Origin: Mesorhizobium sp. M1C.F.Ca.ET.210.01.1.1
GTDB lineage: Bacteria > Pseudomonadota > Alphaproteobacteria > Rhizobiales > Rhizobiaceae
Reading direction: 5' to 3'
NCBI RefSeq assembly: GCF_004791585.1
Contig: NZ_SRUU01000007.1
Span: 1 to 64,000 of the forward strand
DNA length: 64,000 nt
Below are positions 17,152 to 24,518 of the stretch, piece after piece. Under the pieces are notes generated by a model. That model did not search any database, was not told the origin of the DNA, and saw only the letters and a program-made list of their open reading frames with translations. A program made the translations under genes and the position numbers. Within the stretch, counting starts at the first letter, position 1, and the number at the start of each line of letters is the position of its first letter.

Positions 17152-18237
17152 ATGTTGCAGCAGTTGAAAATCAGGACCACAGCCGGCCGGGGCCGGCTGT
17201 TCGACAGCATTCTCGACACGGTCGGCGACACGCCGGTCATCCGTATCAACAATCTCGGCCCGGCGCATGCGACGATCTATGTGAAGGCCGAGTTCTTCAA
17301 TCCGGCGGCCTCGGTGAAGGACCGGCTGGCGCTCAACATCATCGAGGAAGGCGAGCGCAGCGGCAAGCTGAAGCCGGGCCAGACCGTCGTCGAGGCGACC
17401 AGCGGCAACACCGGCATCGGCCTTGCCATGGTCTGCGCGCAAAAGGGCTATCCGCTTGTGGTGACGATGGCCGACAGCTTTTCCATCGAGCGCCGCAAGC
17501 TGATGCGCATGCTGGGTGCCAAGGTGGTGTTGACGCCGCGCGCCCAGAAGGGGTTCGGAATGTACAAGAAGGCGGTGGAGCTCGCCGAAGCCAATGGCTG
17601 GTTCCTGGCCCGCCAGTTCGAGACCGAAGCCAATGCCGCCATCCACGAGGCGACCACGGCGCGCGAGATCATCAACGATTTCGCGGGTTCCAGGCTCGAC
17701 GTGCTGGTCACCGGCTATGGCACCGGCGGCACCATCGCCGGCGTCGGCCGAGTGCTGCGCCGCGAACGGCCGGATGTCCGCATCGTGCTTGCCGAGCCGG
17801 CGAACGCGCAGCTTATCGGCAGCGGCAAGACGCAGGAACGCGGCGCCGGCGGCGCGCCGGCGGCCAGCCATCCGGCCTTCGAACCGCATCCGATCCAGGG
17901 CTGGACGCCGGACTTCATCCCTAACGTGCTGCAGGAGGCGATCGACCAGCGCTACTATGACGAGGTGGTGCCGATCCCCGGTCCGGAAGGCATCAAATGG
18001 GCGAAGGCGCTGGCGCAGCAGGAAGGCATCTTCACAGGCATCTCCGGCGGCGCCACCTTCGCCGTGGCGCGCCAGATCGCAGGCACGGCTCCGGCCGGTT
18101 CGGTGATCCTGTGCATGCTGCCCGACACCGGCGAGCGCTACATGTCGACGCCGCTCTTCGACGGCATCGAGGCCGAGATGGATGCCGACGAGATGGCACT
18201 GTCGCGTTCGACGCCAAGCTGCCAGTTCGACGCCTGA
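17152..18237 (+). CDS. cysK: Cysteine synthase (O-acetylserine sulfhydrylase) family
   Basis: A 361-residue PLP enzyme. The Schiff-base lysine is K56 in NPAASVKDR, the substrate-binding loop is TSGNTG at 83-88, and the phosphate-binding GYGTGGT loop is present. It would make L-cysteine from O-acetylserine and sulfide. ATG 17152 follows a strong GAGGAGAAA. The family is typically about 310-340 residues, so a C-terminal tail is slightly longer here. About 100 bp downstream lies a PLP decarboxylase, leaving open that this CysK-like enzyme serves a dedicated pathway rather than bulk cysteine synthesis. Confidence 0.88.
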   Translation: MLQQLKIRTTAGRGRLFDSILDTVGDTPVIRINNLGPAHATIYVKAEFFNPAASVKDRLALNIIEEGERSGKLKPGQTVVEATSGNTGIGLAMVCAQKGYPLVVTMADSFSIERRKLMRMLGAKVVLTPRAQKGFGMYKKAVELAEANGWFLARQFETEANAAIHEATTAREIINDFAGSRLDVLVTGYGTGGTIAGVGRVLRRERPDVRIVLAEPANAQLIGSGKTQERGAGGAPAASHPAFEPHPIQGWTPDFIPNVLQEAIDQRYYDEVVPIPGPEGIKWAKALAQQEGIFTGISGGATFAVARQIAGTAPAGSVILCMLPDTGERYMSTPLFDGIEAEMDADEMALSRSTPSCQFDA

Positions 18238-18336
18238 AGACAATGCACGGCGCTGTCGTCCATCCGGATGGCGGCGCCGCATGACGATCTCGCACGACGA
18301 TCCACGGAATGATCGCGTGCCTTTGGGGAGGAGCGG

Positions 18337-19818
18337 ATGGACAATTTGCAGGAAACAACGGTGATGGATGAAACGCTCGATCCGTCGGATTGGACCGACG
18401 TGCGGGCCCTGTCGCATCGGATTGTCGACGATGCCATCGGCTATCTGCGGGATGTCCGCGATCGTCCGGTGTGGCGCGAGATGCCGGCCGAGGTGCGGAC
18501 ATTTTTCAATGCGCCAATGCCGCGCGAGCCGGCGCCGATCGCCGATGTCTATGGCGACGTCGTTCGCAACGTCATGGCCTATCCGATGGGCAACATCCAT
18601 CCGCGCTTCTGGTCCTGGTATATGGGCTCGAGCAATTTCACCGGCGCGCTCGGCGATTTCCTGGCGGCGGTCCAGGGCTCGAATCTCGGCGGCGGCAACC
18701 ACGCCGCCGGGCTGATGGACAGCCAAGTGGTCGACTGGTGCAAGGAGATGGTCGGATTCCCGGCTTCGGCCAGCGGCACGCTGGTCAGCGGCGGCTCGAT
18801 GGCCAACATCATCGGGCTGACCGTGGCGCGCAATGCCAAGGCGGGCGTCGACGTTCGCGAAAGGGGCGTCGGCGCCATCTCAAGGCCGCTGCGCTATTAC
18901 GCTTCGGAGCAGGTCCATTCCTGCCATCGCAAGGCGATGGAAGCGCTCGGCCTAGGCAACCGGGCGCTGCAGCGCATCTCGACCGACGCCGATTTGCGCA
19001 TCGACGTCGGTGCGCTCAAGACGGCCATCGCCGAGGACCGCGCGGCCGGTTTCAAGCCGGCCTGTGTGATCGGCACCGCCGGCACCGTCAACACCGGCGC
19101 GATCGACGACCTGCAGGCGTTGGCCACGTTGGCGGCGGAAGAAGACCTTTGGTTCCATGTCGACGGCTGCATCGGAGCGCTGATCGCCATCGCACCTCAA
19201 AACAGGTCGCTCGTCGCCGGCATCGAGCAGGCGCATTCCGTAGCGCTCGATCCGCACAAATGGCTGCATGCGCCGTTCGAGGCAGGCTGCGCGCTGGTTC
19301 GCGATGCCTCCGCTCACCGCAACACCTTCGCCGTGACGCCCGAATATCTGGAATCGACGCCGCGCGGCCTCGCCTCCGGGCAATGGCTGCACGACTACGG
19401 CCTGCAGACGTCGCGCGGTTTTCGCGCGCTGAAGATCTGGATGGCGCTTAAGCAGCACGGGGTCGAGAAATTCGGCCGGCTGATCGACCAGAACATCGCC
19501 CAGGCCGGCTATCTCACGCGACGGATCGAGGCCGAGCCGGCGCTTGAGCTGACGGCGCCGACCACCATCAACATCGTCTGCTTCCGGCATCGACAAGACG
19601 GCGCATCGGAGGAGCGGCTCAAGGCCTTCAACACCGAAATCATGCTGCGGCTGCAGGAAGAAGGCATCGCCGTCTTGTCCGACACCACCGTGCGCGGCCG
19701 GCACTGCCTAAGGGTGGCCATCACCAACCACCGCACGCGGCGCGAAGATCTCGATCTCCTGGTGTGCGAAACGCTTCGGGTGGGAAAGGAAATCGCAGCC
19801 GCGGCGCTACCGGTTTGA
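18337..19818 (+). CDS. PLP-dependent group II amino-acid decarboxylase
   Basis: A 493-residue member of the aromatic-amino-acid/glutamate/cysteine-sulfinate decarboxylase superfamily. K308 in DPHKWLH binds PLP, H194 (EQVHSC) should stack on the ring and D276 (FHVDG) contacts the pyridine nitrogen. GGGGAGGAG precedes the ATG at 18337. The substrate cannot be deduced: tryptophan/tyrosine, aspartate or cysteine-sulfinate/cysteate are all possible. Its place just after cysK makes a sulfur amino acid worth considering (inference). Confidence 0.82.
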   Translation: MDNLQETTVMDETLDPSDWTDVRALSHRIVDDAIGYLRDVRDRPVWREMPAEVRTFFNAPMPREPAPIADVYGDVVRNVMAYPMGNIHPRFWSWYMGSSNFTGALGDFLAAVQGSNLGGGNHAAGLMDSQVVDWCKEMVGFPASASGTLVSGGSMANIIGLTVARNAKAGVDVRERGVGAISRPLRYYASEQVHSCHRKAMEALGLGNRALQRISTDADLRIDVGALKTAIAEDRAAGFKPACVIGTAGTVNTGAIDDLQALATLAAEEDLWFHVDGCIGALIAIAPQNRSLVAGIEQAHSVALDPHKWLHAPFEAGCALVRDASAHRNTFAVTPEYLESTPRGLASGQWLHDYGLQTSRGFRALKIWMALKQHGVEKFGRLIDQNIAQAGYLTRRIEAEPALELTAPTTINIVCFRHRQDGASEERLKAFNTEIMLRLQEEGIAVLSDTTVRGRHCLRVAITNHRTRREDLDLLVCETLRVGKEIAAAALPV

Positions 19819-19842
19819 AGAGAGTGGCCGGAAGTAAGTATC

Positions 19843-20217
19843 TCAACTGGCAGCCAGCGGCGCGCCCGGCAGATAGAGCATGATCGGCCGGATCTCGTAG
19901 ACGGCGGTGGGATTGACGCGCTTGAGGTCGCGCGCCACCGCGACCGCCTCGTCCTGGTTTGCGCAATCCAGCACATAGAGGCCAAGCAACTGCTCCTTGG
20001 TCTCGGCGAAGGGACCGTCGATCACCATGCCGTCGCCCGGGCCGCGCAGTGTGACAGCTTTCGCGGTCTCGCCCAGCCTGGCCGCCGGCCCCAGCTTGCC
20101 GGCGCGGGTCAGCCTGTCGTTGATTTCGAGCAGGTCTTTCATAAGCGCTGCATCCTCCTCGGACGTCCAGGACTGGACGGTCTCTTCGACGTGATAGGCA
20201 AGGATCGCGTAGAACAT
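19843..20217 (-). CDS. YciI/DGPF-domain protein
   Basis: A 124-residue YciI-like protein with the DGPFAETKEQLLG motif (about residues 75-87) and a ferredoxin-like alpha/beta pattern. ATG 20217 (MFYAILAYH) has a GAGGAAAC upstream and matches the family start; the frame continues upstream without support. Such proteins are often coupled to ECF sigma factors, but none is nearby. It is convergent with the decarboxylase gene, 24 bp apart. Exact function unknown. Confidence 0.85.
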   Translation of the reverse strand: MFYAILAYHVEETVQSWTSEEDAALMKDLLEINDRLTRAGKLGPAARLGETAKAVTLRGPGDGMVIDGPFAETKEQLLGLYVLDCANQDEAVAVARDLKRVNPTAVYEIRPIMLYLPGAPLAAS

Positions 20218-20429
20218 GGTTCGGTTTCCTCGTGCATGACCCCGAAAATCGGAATCGATTTTTGCGTCGCTGACCTTCGGTTTGGAAAGGATCATGCGCC
20301 AAATTGAAGTGCTTCAGCATGCTTTGCGCGTCCAAGAGGGCGCGCGCCCCCTGTAGAGCGGGCCGCACTATCACAAGGATGGCGCGGCTGATCCAGTGGG
20401 CGCGCGGGTGCGAGCGACCGGCTCCTGAC

Positions 20430-21839
20430 TCAAGCTGCCAGTGGCAGCCGCAGCTCCGTCAGCAGGCCGCCGCCAGGATGGTTGGAAAGGCTGATCTCGC
20501 CGCCGGCGCCGCGGGCAATGTTGCGGGCGATGGTGAGGCCGAGGCCCAGGCCGCCGGTCTCGCGGTTGCGCGACTGTTCGAGGCGCACGAAGGAAGCGAA
20601 CACCTGATCCAGCTTTGCCTGCGGAATGCCTGGGCCCTCGTCGCGGATGGTGAGCGTGATCGTGTCGCCCGACCGTCGCACCCCAATATGCGCCTTCTTG
20701 CCGTAGGTGACCGCGTTCTGGACGAGATTGGTGATGCAACGGCGCAGGGCCACTGGCCGCGCGATGCAGATCAGGCCGCGCGTCGGCGTGGCGTCCTCGT
20801 CGAATGAAGCATCCTCGAACATGTCGGCGATCGATTCCACCAGCGACCAGAAATCGATCCGCTCGGCCTTTTCCTCCGTGACCTCGAATTTGGCGAAGTC
20901 GATCACCGAGCTGGCGATACTCTCGATGTCGGCAAGGTCATGCGCAAGCGCTTCGCGGGCAGACGATTTGCGCAGCAGCTCGAGCCGCAGCCGCATCCTG
21001 GTCAGCGGCGTGCGCAAATCATGCGCAAGCGCTGCCGCCAGGTGTTCGCGGTCCTCGACATATTCGCGCAGCCGCATCTGCATGGCGTTGACCGCCTTCG
21101 CCGCGGCGCGGATCTCGCGGCTGCCGGTTTCGGCTATCGGCGGGCTCTTCAAGTCATTGCCGATGCGGTTCACCGCGGTTTCCATCATCCGGTAGGGTGC
21201 CGTCAGCCGGCGCAGCGACCAGATCGACATCACCACGATCAGCCCCGCGATCAGCGAATAGAGCGGTAGGCTGTCCCAACTCAGGATCGGCCCGGCCGGG
21301 GTGATCGGCTCGGTGAAGTTCAGCCACTGGCCATCGGAAAAGCGCAGAGAGGCTGTCAGCTTGTCGCTCTGGGCGAAATCGGCAGCCAGCACCAGAAGAT
21401 CCCGCTCGACCTGGCCGACATCCTTGTTCATCACCTCGCCGTCCGGCGCATCGGCCTCTTGCGTTGCCGGGTCGCGCCGCACGCGCGCGTCGGTGATGCC
21501 GAATTTCGACAGGCGGCCGACCAGGATGTCCTCCAGCTCGGCAAGCTGGTCGTCGCCGGCGATCGAGGAGGTGACGGCGGGGGTGTCCGAGACCGTCAGC
21601 GCATAGGTGGCGTTGAACAGGCCGGATGCAGTCGCCTTGCGCTCCTCGGGCGTGGCGTCATGCATCAGCTGCACCAGCGAAAAGGCGCGATCGTTCAGCC
21701 GATAGAGATCGACGATGTCGTTGGCCGCGGCGCGGTCGCGCGAGACGATGTAGAGAGTGGCGACCTGGCTGATCATCAGGCCGGCAATGACAATGAGCAG
21801 CACCCACACAGGCAGGGTCTGCGGCAGGAAGCGTCTCAT
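20430..21839 (-). CDS. Sensor histidine kinase, EnvZ-like
   Basis: A 469-residue inner-membrane kinase. TM1 is about residues 11-32, a periplasmic sensor region of about 155 residues follows, TM2 is about 191-209, then a HAMP domain. The phospho-acceptor is H273 in LAHDLRTPLTR. The ATPase domain carries the N box (NLVQNAVTYG), DEGPGIP and GGLGLGLTIAR. It overlaps the response-regulator gene by 4 bp (ATGA). The signal is unknown; the periplasmic domain shows no recognised ligand fold. Confidence 0.93.
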   Translation of the reverse strand: MRRFLPQTLPVWVLLIVIAGLMISQVATLYIVSRDRAAANDIVDLYRLNDRAFSLVQLMHDATPEERKATASGLFNATYALTVSDTPAVTSSIAGDDQLAELEDILVGRLSKFGITDARVRRDPATQEADAPDGEVMNKDVGQVERDLLVLAADFAQSDKLTASLRFSDGQWLNFTEPITPAGPILSWDSLPLYSLIAGLIVVMSIWSLRRLTAPYRMMETAVNRIGNDLKSPPIAETGSREIRAAAKAVNAMQMRLREYVEDREHLAAALAHDLRTPLTRMRLRLELLRKSSAREALAHDLADIESIASSVIDFAKFEVTEEKAERIDFWSLVESIADMFEDASFDEDATPTRGLICIARPVALRRCITNLVQNAVTYGKKAHIGVRRSGDTITLTIRDEGPGIPQAKLDQVFASFVRLEQSRNRETGGLGLGLTIARNIARGAGGEISLSNHPGGGLLTELRLPLAA

Positions 21840-22552
21840 TCGGAGACCGTTTCGGGCAGGAACTGATAGCCGCCGCTGCGCACGGTCAGGATCAGCTTCG
21901 GCGTCTTCGGGTCATCCTCCATCTTGCGGCGCAGGCGGCTGACCAGGATGTCGACGCTGCGGTCGAAGCTGTAGCCGGTGTCGCCGCCGGAGAGCTCGAT
22001 GAGCTGCTCGCGGGTGAGCACGCGCTGCGAGCTCCTGACGAAGGTCTGCAACAGGTTGAACTCCGCCATCGTCAGTTCCACCCTGACGTCGTCAGGCGCC
22101 GTCAGCCGGCGGCGCGAGCAATCCATGGTCCAGCCGGCAAAGCGGTAGACCTGCTTGCTGGCTGGCCGGCGCGGCTCGGCCGCGCCGTTGCGCCGTAGCA
22201 CGGCGCGGATGCGTGCCAGCAGCTCGCGCGGATCGAAGGGCTTCGGCACATAGTCGTCCGCCCCCATCTCGAGGCCGACGACGCGGTCCGTCGTCTCGGT
22301 GACCGCCGTCAGCATGATGATCGGGGTGGTGTAGTTGGCGCGGATCTCGCGGCAAAGCTCCAGCCCGCTTTTGCCGGGCAGCATTACGTCGAGGACGATC
22401 AGGTCGACCTGCGTGCGGCGCAGGATCGCCTCCATCTCGGTGCCGTCGGCGGCCACGGTCGTGCGCAGTCCACGCTTCTGGAAGAATTCCTGAAGCAAGT
22501 CCCTGATGCCCTTGTCGTCATCGACGATCAGTATGTGCGCGTCGGATTTCAC
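21836..22552 (-). CDS. OmpR-family response regulator
   Basis: A 238-residue regulator starting at GTG 22552 (MKSDAHILIVDDD). The receiver domain has acidic D11-D13, phospho-acceptor D55 (LIVLDVMLPG) and K104 in PKPFDP. The C-terminal winged helix ends RRKMEDDPKTPKLILTVRSG, typical of OmpR/PhoB. An in-frame ATG 117 bp upstream would add an extra tail outside the family and is rejected. It is transcribed with the kinase and divergent from a small exported protein. Tandem direct repeats in the shared upstream region are candidate binding sites. Confidence 0.92.
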   Translation of the reverse strand: MKSDAHILIVDDDKGIRDLLQEFFQKRGLRTTVAADGTEMEAILRRTQVDLIVLDVMLPGKSGLELCREIRANYTTPIIMLTAVTETTDRVVGLEMGADDYVPKPFDPRELLARIRAVLRRNGAAEPRRPASKQVYRFAGWTMDCSRRRLTAPDDVRVELTMAEFNLLQTFVRSSQRVLTREQLIELSGGDTGYSFDRSVDILVSRLRRKMEDDPKTPKLILTVRSGGYQFLPETVSE

Positions 22553-22662
22553 GAGAACCCCGCGATCGCTGTAGCCAAGCCGTCCTTCGGTGATCACCCA
22601 CACGATAGAATTCGGGCCATATCTTGGCCAGAGGCGACGATGCGGACGGATCGGCTTCCCCA

Positions 22663-22684
22663 GAAACAATTCAGAAACAAAATT
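22663..22684. promoter_or_regulatory. Tandem 11-bp direct repeats, candidate response-regulator boxes
   Basis: CAGAAACAATT followed at once by CAGAAACAAAA: two head-to-tail 11-bp units, one helical turn apart. OmpR-family regulators bind such direct repeats as tandem dimers. The site lies about 110 bp upstream of the regulator GTG and about 105 bp upstream of the small exported protein gene at 22789, in an AT-rich stretch. Confidence 0.45.
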
Positions 22685-22788
22685 CTACAATCGGGAAAAA
22701 CTCGTGAAAAATTTCAAGGGCATAACCGGTGTCGTGGCGGTCAGGTCATCGGCTGCGACGCAAGTTTCCGGAGTAACGGGCAAGACCA

Positions 22789-23091
22789 ATGCAGAGGTTC
22801 TGGATCAGCGTGACGGGTGCTTTGCTCAGCATGTCGCTCATCACCGCCGCGGTCGGGGCCTCCAACGCAAAGGTAACGCCGCTGACCCGGGCCGAGCGCT
22901 GCACCAATCTCAGCCGTCAAGTCGACGAAGCCCTCGAAACCCATGCCGCGGCAACGCAGGTCACCGCGGCGAAGGCACTTCAAAGAAAGGGAAACCGGTT
23001 CTGCGCCGCCAAGAAACAGGCACAGGGCATCCGGATGCTCGCAAATGCTTTGAAGCTGCTTGGAGTGACACCGATCGACCCGGTTCAGTGA
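22789..23091 (+). CDS. Small exported hypothetical protein
   Basis: 100 residues with a signal peptide (about 1-24, ending AVGASNA) and a short helical mature domain with two cysteines (ERCTNL and RFCAAK) that could form a disulfide. Periplasmic by prediction; no family recognised. The ribosome-binding site is weak. It is divergent from the two-component system and 40 bp upstream of another small exported protein, so both are possible targets of the regulator (inference). Confidence 0.6.
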   Translation: MQRFWISVTGALLSMSLITAAVGASNAKVTPLTRAERCTNLSRQVDEALETHAAATQVTAAKALQRKGNRFCAAKKQAQGIRMLANALKLLGVTPIDPVQ

Positions 23092-23131
23092 CGCTCGCCT
23101 CCTCGACCCGCATGAAAAAGGAAATGAAGCC

Positions 23132-23398
23132 ATGAAGAAGTCCCTCCTCTCCGCCCTCGGTCTCGCTGTTGCTCTCGCGTTCTCGATGCCGGCTCTCGGA
23201 AACGCCGCCGCCACGACGACCGCGGCTCCGGCTGCTTCGACCACGACCGCTGCGCCGGCCGCTGCCGCTCCGATGAAGACCGCTCCGAAGAAGGTCGCCG
23301 CCAAGAAGATCTGCAAAGTGACCAAGACGCACAAGTGCCCGGTCAAGAAGGCGAAGGCGAAGCCCGCCGCCGCGAAGCCGGCCGCGAAGAAGCCCTGA
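23132..23398 (+). CDS. Small exported Ala/Lys/Pro-rich low-complexity protein
   Basis: 88 residues: a clear Sec signal peptide (about 1-25, ALGNAAA), two TTTAAPAAS-type repeats, then a strongly basic KKVAAKKICKVTKTHKCPVKK segment with two cysteines and a Lys/Ala/Pro tail. The mature protein is disordered and very basic, which suits binding to an acidic polymer such as DNA, LPS or peptidoglycan (inference). AAAGGAAA gives good initiation 7 nt before the ATG. It is followed by a strong terminator at 23427. No known family recognised. Confidence 0.72.
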   Translation: MKKSLLSALGLAVALAFSMPALGNAAATTTAAPAASTTTAAPAAAAPMKTAPKKVAAKKICKVTKTHKCPVKKAKAKPAAAKPAAKKP

Positions 23399-23426
23399 TC
23401 CAGGCTTCGGTCCTGATCTTTCAAGA

Positions 23427-23457
23427 CCGCTCCGGCCCGATCGGCCGGAGCGGCTTT
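23427..23457 (+). terminator. Rho-independent-type terminator
   Basis: An 11-bp perfect GC-rich stem (CCGCTCCGGCC with GGCCGGAGCGG), 5-nt loop and a short T tract. It lies 29 bp after the stop of the basic small protein gene and should end the 22789-23398 transcript. Confidence 0.7.
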
Positions 23458-23547
23458 ATGGTGGCCGAAGCCTGACACCGGCAGCTTCCGCCGCGCTGCT
23501 TCCGATCCTTAACCCGATCGCAATGCCGGTGCTGTAGGGCAATCCGC

Positions 23548-23868
23548 ATGAAGAAGCGGCTTTCGTCCCGGATGCGCTCGCTGACCCTCGGCGGCCTGGT
23601 TGCCACCGCGGCGGCAAGAGCGTTGATCATCTTCACCGCCAGCCCAGTGCCGGATCCCGCCAGCGGCAGGACCGAGCCGGAACTTTTCGCGCCGGTGATC
23701 TCGTCGAGCTTCGACTACATCACGCCGGCGCAGAGCTGGATCCTGATCGTGCTGACCGGCGCAACGCTGATCGGCTTCGCCGCCTGGATGGTTGCGGCCT
23801 TCATGGAGCGCGGTTCCGGCATGGATGATGGCGGCTCCGGCACAACGATGCGCCGGCAGGGTCGTTGA
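23548..23868 (+). CDS. Small two-span membrane protein, hypothetical
   Basis: 106 residues with hydrophobic segments at about 12-30 and 63-86 (WILIVLTGATLIGFAAWMVAAF), so a small inner-membrane protein. The start (ATG 23548, MKKRLSSRMRSL) is preceded only by a weak GGGCAA. No family recognised. Coding status is supported by the membrane topology and GC3 bias rather than by homology. An overlapping antisense frame is not credible. Confidence 0.5.
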   Translation: MKKRLSSRMRSLTLGGLVATAAARALIIFTASPVPDPASGRTEPELFAPVISSSFDYITPAQSWILIVLTGATLIGFAAWMVAAFMERGSGMDDGGSGTTMRRQGR

Positions 23869-23968
23869 ACGGCAGACGGCGCTTTCCCACATAAGGTCCG
23901 ATGCCTGCCCGTCGCAACAGCGGGCAAATGGACGAATGCTTCCTTGCATGACAGAGTGGAAGCGAGGC

Positions 23969-24024
23969 TATTTCTTACGCAATTCCGGACGGAAAATCGC
24001 TAAGCACTTTTCCTGGAATTGCTT
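23969..24024. repeat. Dispersed palindromic element, family A, 3' half
   Basis: Contains the second palindrome only (ACGCAATTCCGGACGG to TCCTGGAATTGC). Its end is about 20 bp before clpS, so it forms part of the clpS leader. A TTG inside the element (24019) is in frame with clpS but is not needed as a start. Confidence 0.75.
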
Positions 24025-24045
24025 TATCCCTACTGGCGGATTCCG

Positions 24046-24351
24046 ATGCCTGAAACCGTCCTCAAACCGCGCACCAAGACGCAGCCGAAAACCGAGCGGC
24101 CGAAGCTCTACAAGGTCATCCTGGTCAATGATGATTTCACGCCGCGCGAGTTCGTGGTGACGGTGCTCAAAGGTGAATTCAAGCTCAGCGAGGATCAGGC
24201 GCATCGCGTGATGATCACCGCGCACACGCGCGGCGTCTGCGTGGTTGCCGTCTTCACGCGCGACGTCGCCGAGACCAAGGCCGCGCGGGCGACAGATGCC
24301 GGCAAGGCCAAAGGCTATCCGCTGCTGTTTACCGTCGAGCCGGAAGAGTAG
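24046..24351 (+). CDS. clpS: ATP-dependent Clp protease adaptor ClpS
   Basis: A 101-residue ClpS, which delivers N-degron substrates to ClpA. The core is YKVILVNDDFTPREFVV, followed by the HRVMITAHTRGVCVVAVFTR segment and the AETKA helix. The HTRG variant where most ClpS1 proteins carry H-x-x-G-x-G suggests the alphaproteobacterial ClpS2 type (inference). ATG 24046 (MPETVLKPRTK) is used; the ribosome-binding site is poor. No clpA lies beside it. Confidence 0.92.
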   Translation: MPETVLKPRTKTQPKTERPKLYKVILVNDDFTPREFVVTVLKGEFKLSEDQAHRVMITAHTRGVCVVAVFTRDVAETKAARATDAGKAKGYPLLFTVEPEE

Positions 24352-24363
24352 GGAGCGCTTTTT

Positions 24364-24509
24364 CCTTCTCCCCTTGTGGGAGAAGGTGTCGCCGAAGGCG
24401 ACGGATGAGGGGTGTTCCAGGGAACGCCGACGTCTCACTCCGCTGGAGCACCCCTCATCCGTCTCGGCGCTGTTGCGCCGATCCACCTTCTCCCACAAGG
24501 GGAGAAGGG
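24364..24509. repeat. Dispersed palindromic element, family B, full copy
   Basis: A 146-bp element with perfect 25-bp terminal inverted repeats, each itself a small hairpin (CCTTCTCCCC, TTGT, GGGAGAAGG). Inner arms GATGAGGGGTG and CACCCCTCATC also pair. A second copy is at 48683-48822, and a terminal hairpin alone is at 2923-2948. It lies between convergent clpS and the VWA-type gene. No coding capacity; probably a non-autonomous mosaic repeat. Confidence 0.85.
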
Positions 24510-24518
24510 AAAGTGGCG

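Noticed and set aside
24364..24509. Palindromic cluster considered as a CRISPR array or insertion sequence
   Set aside because: Only two nested inverted repeats, no spacers, no transposase and no reading frame. It fits a short dispersed mosaic element.
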